NCBI RefSeq assembly: GCF_031128465.2
Contig: NZ_CP155618.1
Coordinates: forward strand, 186,001 to 250,000
From: Mariniflexile litorale
GTDB taxonomy: Bacteria > Bacteroidota > Bacteroidia > Flavobacteriales > Flavobacteriaceae
DNA: 64,000 bases
Direction of reading: 5' to 3'
How positions within the stretch are numbered: the stretch's first letter is position 1; each line of letters starts with the position of its first letter. Both the position numbers and the translations under genes were made by a program. The notes beneath the pieces were generated by a model. That model ran no database searches and was not told where the DNA came from. It worked only from the letters and a program-made list of their open reading frames with translations. Shown piece by piece: positions 8,636-16,149 of the stretch.

Positions 8636-8905
8636 AATAATTAAAATTTTATTGTTTGTTTTACACTACAAAGATGCGATACACGGAGAGTTTGTTTATT
8701 ATAAAATATTTTAGATATGTTATAAAATTCCCATTTTACAACTAAAAAATACTTTTAAAAATCAAGATCTAATTTTAAGAAACAGTGCATTATCATTCAA
8801 GTCAATCAAAATTTTAATACAGCACATGCCTTCATTACCATCTCAATATCTTTATGCTGTCTTAATAGTTGAGACCTTATAAATATTAATTAAAAAAATT
8901 TGAAC

Positions 8906-9469
8906 ATGAAGTTGAGAAACAAAACAATAGCCATATTAGCTACAGACGGATTTGAAAAATCTGAATTATTTGAACCTTTAAATGCTCTTAAAAATGAAGG
9001 TGCAGAAGTACATATTATTTCTATTAAAGAAGGTGACATTACGAGTTGGGATGATAAAAACTGGGGAGAGACCATTAAAGTTGATAAATTAGTGACTAAC
9101 ACAAATGCTTCTAATTACAATGCTTTGGTACTTCCAGGAGGTGTTATTAACCCCGATTTATTACGTATCAATGAAGATGCTTTAGGTTTTATTAGAGATT
9201 TCTTTAAAGCAGGAAAACCTGTTGCAGCCATTTGTCATGCACCTTGGCTTTTAATTAGTGCTGGTGTTATTGAAAATAGAACCGTTACTTCTTATAAAAG
9301 CATTAAAGACGATATTGTAAATGCTGGTGCCAACTGGCAAGACAAAGAAGTTGTGGTTGACTCAGGATTGGTAACAAGTAGAAATCCTAAGGATTTACCT
9401 GCTTTTATTAATAAAGTTATTGAAGAAATAGCAGAAGGCAAACACGAAGAGCAGGTTGTAAATGCATAA
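8906..9469 (+). CDS. DJ-1/PfpI family protein (type 1 glutamine amidotransferase-like)
   Basis: The protein is 187 aa from the ATG at 8906; a TTG six bases upstream is possible but less likely. The fold is that of PfpI/YhbO/DJ-1: IAILATDGFEKSELFEP holds the acidic residue (Glu17), and PVAAICHAPWLL has the nucleophile-elbow Cys110 followed by His111. The motif GLVTSRNPKDLPAF near the C-terminus is typical of YhbO-like members, which are stress proteins reported to act as chaperones, deglycases or proteases. The gene is monocistronic, ended by a hairpin at 9493-9530. Oxidative or carbonyl stress protection is inferred. Confidence 0.88.
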   Translation: MKLRNKTIAILATDGFEKSELFEPLNALKNEGAEVHIISIKEGDITSWDDKNWGETIKVDKLVTNTNASNYNALVLPGGVINPDLLRINEDALGFIRDFFKAGKPVAAICHAPWLLISAGVIENRTVTSYKSIKDDIVNAGANWQDKEVVVDSGLVTSRNPKDLPAFINKVIEEIAEGKHEEQVVNA

Positions 9470-9492
9470 TGCTTGAAGAAAATATTGTTTAT

Positions 9493-9537
9493 AACATAAA
9501 GAGGAGTCTTTTACTCCTCTTTATTATGTTTAAGTTT
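9493..9537 (+). terminator. Terminator after the PfpI-like gene
   Basis: AACATAAAGAGGAGT (9493-9507) pairs with ACTCCTCTTTATTATGTT (9513-9530), with one bulge, around a CTTTT loop. A T-rich stretch follows. It ends only 7 bp before the next start codon, so it could also modulate read-through into the GH3-like gene. Confidence 0.7.
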
Positions 9538-9544
9538 TTAAATT

Positions 9545-11065
9545 ATGAATATAATAGGAAACATTATTAAAGGAGTCATAGATATCACTGAAAAATTAAC
9601 GCCAGAATCTAGTCCTTTAGAAAATCAAAAAGAGGTATTAAAAAATTTATTAGAAAAAGCTAAAGGTACTGCTTTTGGTAAATTCTATAATTTTGAAGAG
9701 ATACTGAAATCTGACGCCATCCAAAAACGTTTTTCTGAGGCTATTCCTTATTTTGACTATAACAAAATTAATGAAGTATGGTGGCATAAGCTTCATGAGG
9801 GACACACCAATATAACTTGGCCAGATAATCCTGATTATTATGCACTAAGCTCAGGAACAACAGGTAAAACCAGTAAACGGATTCCTGTTACTCAAGATAT
9901 GATTGAAAGCATCAAATCGGCAGGAATTGCACAAATTATCGCTTTAAGCCATTTCGATTTACCTCCTTCATTTTTTGATAAAGGCATTCTGATGTTAGGT
10001 AGTTCAACAGATTTGATCGAAAAAGAAGATCATTTAGAAGGCGAAATCAGTGGCATAAGTGCCCATAATATTCCTTCTTGGTTTAGAGGTTATTATAAAC
10101 CTGGAGAAAAAATTGCTAAAATTGATGATTGGGATGAGCGTGTGAAGAAAATTGCTAAAAAGGCGAAAGAATGGGACATTGGTGCTATAAGTGGTATTCC
10201 TTCTTGGATTGAATTAATGCTTAACGAAGTGATTGCCTATAATAAAATAAAAAATATTCACGAAATATGGCCTAACCTAGAAGTTTATACCTCTGGAGGT
10301 GTTGCATTTGGCCCTTATGAAAAAAGTTTCAATGCATTATTAGAAAGACCTATAACAATTATTGACACCTATCTAGCTTCAGAAGGTTTTATAGCCTTTC
10401 AAGCCAGACCAGAAACAGATGCCATGCAATTGGTTACAGATGGCGGCATATACTTTGAGTTCGTTCCTTTTCATCCTGATTACATAAATCAAGATGGTTC
10501 ATTAGCTTCACATGCCCCAGCACTCACATTAGATGACGTTGAATTAAACAAAGATTATGTGCTTATAATTAGTACCGTATCTGGCACTTGGCGCTATATT
10601 ATTGGTGATACTATTGAATTTACAGATATAGAAAGAGCCGAAATTAAAATCACTGGGCGCACTAAATTCTTTTTAAACACCGTAGGTTCTCAACTTTCAG
10701 TTAATAAATTAGATGATGCTGTAAAACATTTAGAAGAACGTTTTAATATTAAAATAAAAGAATACACAATTTGTGCGAAACGTTATGATGGCGAATTTTA
10801 CCATAGTTGGTACTTAGCTACTGAAGATGATGTTGAATCGGAAAAATTAGCCGAATCGATGGATGATTTTTTAAAGGAAGCTAATAAAAATTACCGTGTA
10901 GCACGAACAAAAGCTTTAAAGGGTGTAAAAGTTAAAACGATTCCTGCTTCTGTTTTTCATGATTGGAATGCTGCCAATAAAAAGAAAGGTGGACAAGTTA
11001 AAATGGAACGTGTTATGAATGAAGACAAATTTTCTGAATGGGAAGCTTTTGTTGAGAAAAATTAA
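9545..11065 (+). CDS. GH3 auxin-responsive promoter family protein (acyl-adenylate/amido synthetase-like)
   Basis: The 506-aa cytoplasmic enzyme belongs to the ANL superfamily. The three nucleotide-binding motifs of GH3 proteins are all visible: YYALSSGTTGKTSKR (motif I, about 98-112), YLASEGF (motif II, 276-282) and WRYIIGDTIEF (motif III, 349-359). Plant GH3 enzymes adenylate a carboxylic acid and join it to an amino acid; bacterial homologues are common in Bacteroidota and their substrates are unknown. It follows the PfpI-like gene but has a terminator in between. Length is slightly under that of plant GH3 proteins (about 600 aa). Confidence 0.87.
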   Translation: MNIIGNIIKGVIDITEKLTPESSPLENQKEVLKNLLEKAKGTAFGKFYNFEEILKSDAIQKRFSEAIPYFDYNKINEVWWHKLHEGHTNITWPDNPDYYALSSGTTGKTSKRIPVTQDMIESIKSAGIAQIIALSHFDLPPSFFDKGILMLGSSTDLIEKEDHLEGEISGISAHNIPSWFRGYYKPGEKIAKIDDWDERVKKIAKKAKEWDIGAISGIPSWIELMLNEVIAYNKIKNIHEIWPNLEVYTSGGVAFGPYEKSFNALLERPITIIDTYLASEGFIAFQARPETDAMQLVTDGGIYFEFVPFHPDYINQDGSLASHAPALTLDDVELNKDYVLIISTVSGTWRYIIGDTIEFTDIERAEIKITGRTKFFLNTVGSQLSVNKLDDAVKHLEERFNIKIKEYTICAKRYDGEFYHSWYLATEDDVESEKLAESMDDFLKEANKNYRVARTKALKGVKVKTIPASVFHDWNAANKKKGGQVKMERVMNEDKFSEWEAFVEKN

Positions 11066-11073
11066 TAACCAAT

Positions 11074-11676
11074 TCAAGCTTTTTCTTCACGTTCTTCAAC
11101 TAAAATCATAATTTCTTCTGGAGAAAGATAAAAACGTTTTATTCTGTTTTTATATATTTCAGGAAAGCCAGCTTCATTCAGAATAAAATTTTTAGTTGCT
11201 AAAATATAACTCTCCATACCGTGTAAAACGGCAAATGTATCCGCACGGCGTTCGGCGCTTTTCAACGATTTTTCTGAAAACAAATATCCCAAACCAAATC
11301 CAATAAGGTTAAACCCACTTCTTTGTTGGTAATCCATTATATGCCCCAATTCGTGCCCCAGCCAACCAGTAAGTACTTTAGAAGGAATGTTCTTAGTATA
11401 ATATACTGTATCTGCAATTTTAAAATTTTCACTAATTAAGACCTTATATTTACGCTTGGATTTAGAACAAAAGATACTCCTAAATTCTGGCTGTGCCTGC
11501 ATAGTCGATTTTTTAATTCTTTTTTTAAACTTAAATTCTATAGGTACTTCGGCCAATTCTGGATAATGTAATAAGGCTGTTTTAACTTCAGTCGCAATAG
11601 ATTCAGGATATTTATGTTGAGCACTCAAAGTATATAAATTTATAACGATTAATAATAAAATAAAATGAATTTTCAT
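11074..11676 (-). CDS. Putative secreted zinc metallopeptidase (HExxH)
   Basis: The 200-aa protein has an N-terminal signal peptide (1-20, LLIVINLYTLSAQ). It contains HELGHIMDY with the zinc-binding HExxH at 108-112, followed after about 30 residues by SAERRADTFAV, where Glu142 or Asp146 could be the third zinc ligand as in gluzincin-type peptidases. A hydrophobic stretch (FNLIGFGLGYLF) between the motifs may contact membrane. It begins 8 bp downstream of the cardiolipin synthase gene and is likely co-transcribed. No specific family name is certain, and substrates are unknown. Confidence 0.7.
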   Translation of the reverse strand: MKIHFILLLIVINLYTLSAQHKYPESIATEVKTALLHYPELAEVPIEFKFKKRIKKSTMQAQPEFRSIFCSKSKRKYKVLISENFKIADTVYYTKNIPSKVLTGWLGHELGHIMDYQQRSGFNLIGFGLGYLFSEKSLKSAERRADTFAVLHGMESYILATKNFILNEAGFPEIYKNRIKRFYLSPEEIMILVEEREEKA

Positions 11677-11684
11677 TGTGTTTT

Positions 11685-13106
11685 TTATAATAAAGGGCTG
11701 AAAAATTTAGCAAAACCTTCTATGAATTTTTGCAATTTCGGTCTATTCTTAAATGTATCATACGATAGTTTAGTAGCATCAGAACACTCTTTATTAAATT
11801 CTTTTAAAATCTGGGTAGTAATAACGCTATCATACATCACCGCATTCGTTTCAAAATTATGCTCAAAACTTCTATGATCGAAATTTCCAGAACCCACTGA
11901 TGCTATGTCATTATCTATAATAATCACTTTACTATGTGAAAAACAATCCCGAACATAAATCTTAATACCTACCGATAAGAATTCCTCAAAATTAGAAAAC
12001 ATAGAATACGTAGCCAGTATTGAATCTCCTTTCTTTGGCACTAATAAATTAACTTCTATACCACTTTGAGCCGCTATTACTAATGCTTGTAATACAGCAC
12101 TACCTGGAATAAAATATGGGTTAGCAATAAAAATATTATTTTCAGCTAAACTTATCATCGCAATATATTGTTGCATGATGGCAGGTTGGTTGGAATCTGG
12201 ACCTCCAGTAACAATTTGTACTGCTGTATTTCCTAATTCCTTTGGTTCAGGAAGATATTTAGTGTCTAAAAGCAGTTTCTTTTTACTTGAAAAATGATAA
12301 TCTTTTATGAAAACACGGTGTAAACTATTTACAATAGGTCCTTCTAACTGAACATGCAAATCTTTCCAAATACCGAGTTCAGATATGTCTTTTATATATT
12401 TATCTGACACATTCACACCGCCAGTAAACCCTATTTTTCCATCTATAATAATTATTTTACGATGATTTCTATAATTTAAGGTAAATAGAAGATTGCCGAA
12501 ACGTATAGGCATCACAGGATATGCTTTCACTCCAATATCCCGAAAACGCTTTTTCAATTTTCCACTAAAGGAAAAACTTCCAAAAGAATCATAAATCATT
12601 CTTATTTCAACCCCTTCTTGAATTTTAGTTTTAAATAATTCATAAAACTTATCTTGCAATTCCCCTTTCTCAAAAATATAATATTGAACATGTATAAATT
12701 TTTTAGCTTTTTCAATAGCTTTAAAAATGGCTTCAAAAGCATCCTTACCAGTATTCAGAATTTCAACTTTATTGCCTTTAGAAGCATACAAATGAGTCGT
12801 GCTAAGAATAAGCTTGGAGAGTTTTTTTTCTTTTTCAGACGTAAAATGGCATTCAAATTTATCACGTAATTCTTCTTCTTTTTCTAAGTTGTAGAGGTTT
12901 TGTTTTTGAGACCTCTTCAATCTAAAAAATTTAAATTTCCGTCTATTCACCCCAAATAGATAGTATAATAAAGCCCCTGCAAATGGAAAAACTATAATAG
13001 TGAATACCCAACTTAGAGATTTAGTAGCTCTAGAGCCATACATAATAACACTATAGATAGCCCACAAGCTTATTAGAAGATATAAAATGAGGAGTAATTT
13101 ATTCAT
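11685..13106 (-). CDS. cls: Cardiolipin synthase (phospholipase D family)
   Basis: The 473-aa membrane enzyme condenses two phosphatidylglycerols to cardiolipin and glycerol. Two N-terminal transmembrane helices (about 3-22 and 32-51) are followed by two PLD domains, each with an HxKxxxxD motif: NHRKIIIIDG (His215, Lys217, Asp222) and SHSKVIIIDN (His391, Lys393, Asp398). The post-motif GSGNFDHRSFEHNFE is standard. Length matches ClsA-type enzymes (about 480 aa). It is transcribed away from the 13309 gene; the 200-bp divergent region contains a 33-bp direct repeat. Cardiolipin rises in osmotic stress in other bacteria, which fits the setting. Confidence 0.93.
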   Translation of the reverse strand: MNKLLLILYLLISLWAIYSVIMYGSRATKSLSWVFTIIVFPFAGALLYYLFGVNRRKFKFFRLKRSQKQNLYNLEKEEELRDKFECHFTSEKEKKLSKLILSTTHLYASKGNKVEILNTGKDAFEAIFKAIEKAKKFIHVQYYIFEKGELQDKFYELFKTKIQEGVEIRMIYDSFGSFSFSGKLKKRFRDIGVKAYPVMPIRFGNLLFTLNYRNHRKIIIIDGKIGFTGGVNVSDKYIKDISELGIWKDLHVQLEGPIVNSLHRVFIKDYHFSSKKKLLLDTKYLPEPKELGNTAVQIVTGGPDSNQPAIMQQYIAMISLAENNIFIANPYFIPGSAVLQALVIAAQSGIEVNLLVPKKGDSILATYSMFSNFEEFLSVGIKIYVRDCFSHSKVIIIDNDIASVGSGNFDHRSFEHNFETNAVMYDSVITTQILKEFNKECSDATKLSYDTFKNRPKLQKFIEGFAKFFSPLL

Positions 13107-13153
13107 AAAAATAAAGGTATTATAAAACGAGTATATACAAAAGAGTTTTGTCC

Positions 13154-13256
13154 TTTTGAGTTATTATAATGTGTGATTGGTTTAATAAGGCTTATTTTAT
13201 GAGTGATATTTATCAGTTTTCATTTTTGCGTTAGTATAATATGTGATTGGATTAAT
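13154..13256. promoter_or_regulatory. Two 33-bp imperfect direct repeats in the cls / 13309 divergent region
   Basis: Copies at 13154-13186 and 13224-13256 match at 29 of 33 positions, 70 bp apart. The shared core reads TTTTGMGTTAKTATAAT then RTGTGATTGGWTTAAT. They lie between divergent start codons at 13106 and 13309, the place for operators or duplicated promoters. Confidence 0.6.
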
Positions 13257-13308
13257 TTGTTATAGGACTATTTAATTACTTTGTATTATACGGAAATAAA
13301 ATACACAT

Positions 13309-13716
13309 ATGGGCATGATAGCAACTAATGATAACGAAACTAAAATATATTACAGTACTGAAAATTCTATTGGAAAACAGGCCTATGCCTACGTTGTCTC
13401 CTCAGAAAAAAAAGTATTAGGAGTAGACGTTTCTAAAACCAAAGTACCAGGTAGCCATTGGGCTGAAATAGCCGATGCTCTGGACATAGGCATAGAGAAA
13501 TTAATAAACAGAGACCATCCTGATTTTATAAAAGAATATGGTGATAAAAAAATTGATTTAGACCAGCACGATTGGCTTCGTATTTTAGAAAACCATCCAG
13601 AAACTTTAGCTTTTCCAGTTGTTATCATGGGAAAAAAAATCATTGCAATACATTCGCCTTCAGATTTTGTAAAGTACATGGAACCAGACACCACCAATCA
13701 AGAAAATCCAGAATAA
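13309..13716 (+). CDS. ArsC/Spx-like thioredoxin-fold protein lacking cysteine
   Basis: The 135-aa soluble protein resembles arsenate-reductase/Spx family proteins: KIYYSTENSIGKQAYAY opens the fold. A region with DIGIEKLINRDHPDF and DWLRILENHPETLAFPVVIMGKKIIAI follows, equivalent to the ...L..P.LI.RPIV....  part of ArsC. There is no cysteine anywhere, so classical arsenate reduction or redox switching is not possible. A binding or regulatory role is more likely. It is first in an operon with the AsmA-like and four-helix membrane genes, with gaps of 10 and 13 bp. Confidence 0.7.
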   Translation: MGMIATNDNETKIYYSTENSIGKQAYAYVVSSEKKVLGVDVSKTKVPGSHWAEIADALDIGIEKLINRDHPDFIKEYGDKKIDLDQHDWLRILENHPETLAFPVVIMGKKIIAIHSPSDFVKYMEPDTTNQENPE

Positions 13717-13726
13717 TAAAAAATTT

Positions 13727-15283
13727 ATGACTCCTAAAAAAAAGAAGAATATTAAAGTAATTTTGTTTTTAGTGTTTATCTTTCTAATCGGGTTTATTGT
13801 ACTTCATTTATGGGCTAAAAATTATATAGATAATTTTTTAAAACAAAAAGCACCTGAACCATATGCTATTAGCTATTCCGATTTAGATATTAATATACTA
13901 ACTGGCTCTGTTGCTTTACAAAATGCTTCTTTAAAAATTAAAGACACTGATACGCTTGAGAATAATTCTAACTTAAAATTAGAATCCCTGCAATTAAGCG
14001 GCATTAGTTATTGGGACTTACTATTTAATGAAAAGCTGTCAATAAATAACATCCATTTAAAAAATCCTAAACTTAATCACTATCCTTATGAACAGACGTC
14101 TTCAAAAAAAACCGCATCAACCACGAATAAAAAAAGCATAAAAACCATTAACATCCAAGAATTAACTATTAAAAACGGAAGTTTCAATAGTATGCAACAA
14201 ACTGCAGATTCTATTAAATTTTCGGTATCATCCTATAACCTTACCATATTAGGAAGCGAAATTAATTTAAATTCGAGTGCACGAATACCATTAACCTATG
14301 AGGGTTATAAACTAAATGCAAAAAATATCATTTTAGGCCATACCAAATATGAAACATTTAAAATAAGTAGTATAAATAGTAATAAAGAAGCAACTCACAT
14401 CAAGAATTTTCAAATTGTACCTAAATACAATAAAAAAGAGCTTTCAACCCATTTAAGTAAAGAACGCGATTATATAAAATTAACCATCCCCGAAATTAAT
14501 TTAGATAAACTCGACTTTAATTATACTAAAGATCGTTTTGGTATAAAAACACCCTCAGTAAAACTAGTAGCTCCCAATTTAGAAGTTTATAGAGATAAAC
14601 TCTTACCCGACGATTTAACTGTAAAATCGCTTTACAGTAAATCTTTAAGAAACTTAAGCTTTAACTTAGATTTAGAGGAACTAAAAATAAGTGATGGTTA
14701 TATTTCTTATGCCGAATTGGTGGATGCAAATAATGAGGCTGGAAAGTTGTTTTTTAGTCAAGTTGATGCTACTTTAAGTCATATTACAAACCTAAAAGAG
14801 GCTGAAAAAACAGATATTAAGATACAGTCTAAACTCATGGACAAAGCACCTCTTAATCTAAATTGGAGTTTTGATGTCAACAACAAAACGGATGACATTG
14901 AAGTATCGGGATCTCTAAATAATTTACCTGCTGAAATTTTAAACCCTTTCTTTAAACCAAATTTGAATGCACTCACTGAAGGCACACTACAAAAATTGTA
15001 TTTTACCTTTTATGGCAATAACATACAATCTCAAGGAGAAATGAAAATGAAGTATGAAGATTTTAAATTTGAAATACTCCAGAAAAATGGTTTTAAAATA
15101 AATAAAGTTTTAACTACCATAGGAAATATTTTTATTAATGATGGTTCTAATACAGATGCTGAAGGGTTTCGTTTTGGCAATATAAAAGCAGAGCGAGAAG
15201 TTACCAAATCCTTTTTTAATTACTTATGGATTAACGTTAAAAGTGGTTTAGTTAGTACACTTACAGGCGATGGAGAAAAGTGA
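13727..15283 (+). CDS. AsmA/DUF748-like envelope protein
   Basis: The 518-aa protein has a lysine-rich start and one N-terminal transmembrane helix (about 8-28, VILFLVFIFLIGFIVLHLW). A long periplasmic part follows, rich in beta strands with repeating patterns such as LNIKKLTIKNG-type and VKSLYSKSLRNLSFNLDLEELKISDGYISY. This is the AsmA/DUF748 style of bridge-like envelope protein, thought to handle phospholipid movement between membranes. It ends in a short region without a second membrane helix. Second cistron of the 13309-15833 operon. The superfamily call is by architecture and is moderate. Confidence 0.6.
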   Translation: MTPKKKKNIKVILFLVFIFLIGFIVLHLWAKNYIDNFLKQKAPEPYAISYSDLDINILTGSVALQNASLKIKDTDTLENNSNLKLESLQLSGISYWDLLFNEKLSINNIHLKNPKLNHYPYEQTSSKKTASTTNKKSIKTINIQELTIKNGSFNSMQQTADSIKFSVSSYNLTILGSEINLNSSARIPLTYEGYKLNAKNIILGHTKYETFKISSINSNKEATHIKNFQIVPKYNKKELSTHLSKERDYIKLTIPEINLDKLDFNYTKDRFGIKTPSVKLVAPNLEVYRDKLLPDDLTVKSLYSKSLRNLSFNLDLEELKISDGYISYAELVDANNEAGKLFFSQVDATLSHITNLKEAEKTDIKIQSKLMDKAPLNLNWSFDVNNKTDDIEVSGSLNNLPAEILNPFFKPNLNALTEGTLQKLYFTFYGNNIQSQGEMKMKYEDFKFEILQKNGFKINKVLTTIGNIFINDGSNTDAEGFRFGNIKAEREVTKSFFNYLWINVKSGLVSTLTGDGEK

Positions 15284-15296
15284 AAATTTATTATAA

Positions 15297-15833
15297 ATGA
15301 AAATTAGCAGATACATAAAAAGAGCTATTATAGCAGGTATCATTTCCTTGCTTATAATTTTATTAGGCACCTTACTTTTAGGCGAATTGAGCGGTTATGA
15401 AGCCAAAGTACTTATTCAAAAATCTCTTGCTGGTATCAATACACTTTGTAATACCATCGCTTTAGCATCTGCTACCATTTTAGCTTTGTTATTAACAGTG
15501 TTAAGTATCAGTTCTAATTCTAAATCCAAACTTAAAAAAGACCATTATTTACAAGTGCTACAAATAGCAAAATTAGATACGGCGGTTTTTATAGCATCAG
15601 TAATGTCTTTTATATTGCTAAACCTTCCTATTACAGAATCAGACACGGTACCTAATAACTGGTTTAATATTATTTACTACATCTCTTTAGCTATTTCTAG
15701 TATTTTAACCGCAGGTCTTATTGTAGTGGTTTTAATGCTTTATAGCACCATCGTTAATATCATAAAAATAGTAGGATTGGGAATGAACGACCATCCTTTA
15801 GCCGATGTCGATGAAAAAACAAAACAAAAGTGA
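15297..15833 (+). CDS. Four-helix integral membrane protein, function unknown
   Basis: The 178-aa protein has four predicted membrane segments: about 9-27 (RAIIAGIISLLIILLGTLLL), 45-68 (NTIALASATILALLLTVLSI), 93-111 (AVFIASVMSFILLNLP) and 124-152 (IIYYISLAISSILTAGLIVVVLML). A soluble Lys-rich loop lies between helices 2 and 3. I recognise no catalytic motif. It is the last gene of the operon with the ArsC-like and AsmA-like proteins, suggesting an inner-membrane partner of the latter (inference). Confidence 0.7.
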   Translation: MKISRYIKRAIIAGIISLLIILLGTLLLGELSGYEAKVLIQKSLAGINTLCNTIALASATILALLLTVLSISSNSKSKLKKDHYLQVLQIAKLDTAVFIASVMSFILLNLPITESDTVPNNWFNIIYYISLAISSILTAGLIVVVLMLYSTIVNIIKIVGLGMNDHPLADVDEKTKQK

Positions 15834-16149
15834 AGTATAGGATGCTGAGTATAAAAAGCACTCATTCTTCAGAAACACATTCTCCATTATTCTTATACGA
15901 TTCTCTTTTTCCTCATTTCTTTAATTTAAACATACTTTTATTTTATACTTAAAACTTCAAATCCAAAAATTGAAAATACAGACGGATTGGATTGGGTTAA
16001 CAAATTTCTTTTTAAGGATAATGACAGACTTTCTAAAAGTATAATTTAGCTACGATGTATGGTAAATTTAGTTTAGAGATTAAACAATATAAATCAATAA
16101 CAATATAAAACCAGCGCAAATATGTAAACAATAAAAAAAAATTAAACCT
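15834..16149. other. Intergenic region upstream of the glycosyltransferase
   Basis: About 315 bp with no recognised gene. The proximal part contains TAAATTTA near 16055, one base off a -7 element, which may drive the glycosyltransferase gene. No hairpin of note. Confidence 0.4.

Noticed and set aside
8900-8905. TTG start for the PfpI-like protein
   Set aside because: The ATG at 8906 gives the usual N-terminus of the family (MKLRNKTIAIL).
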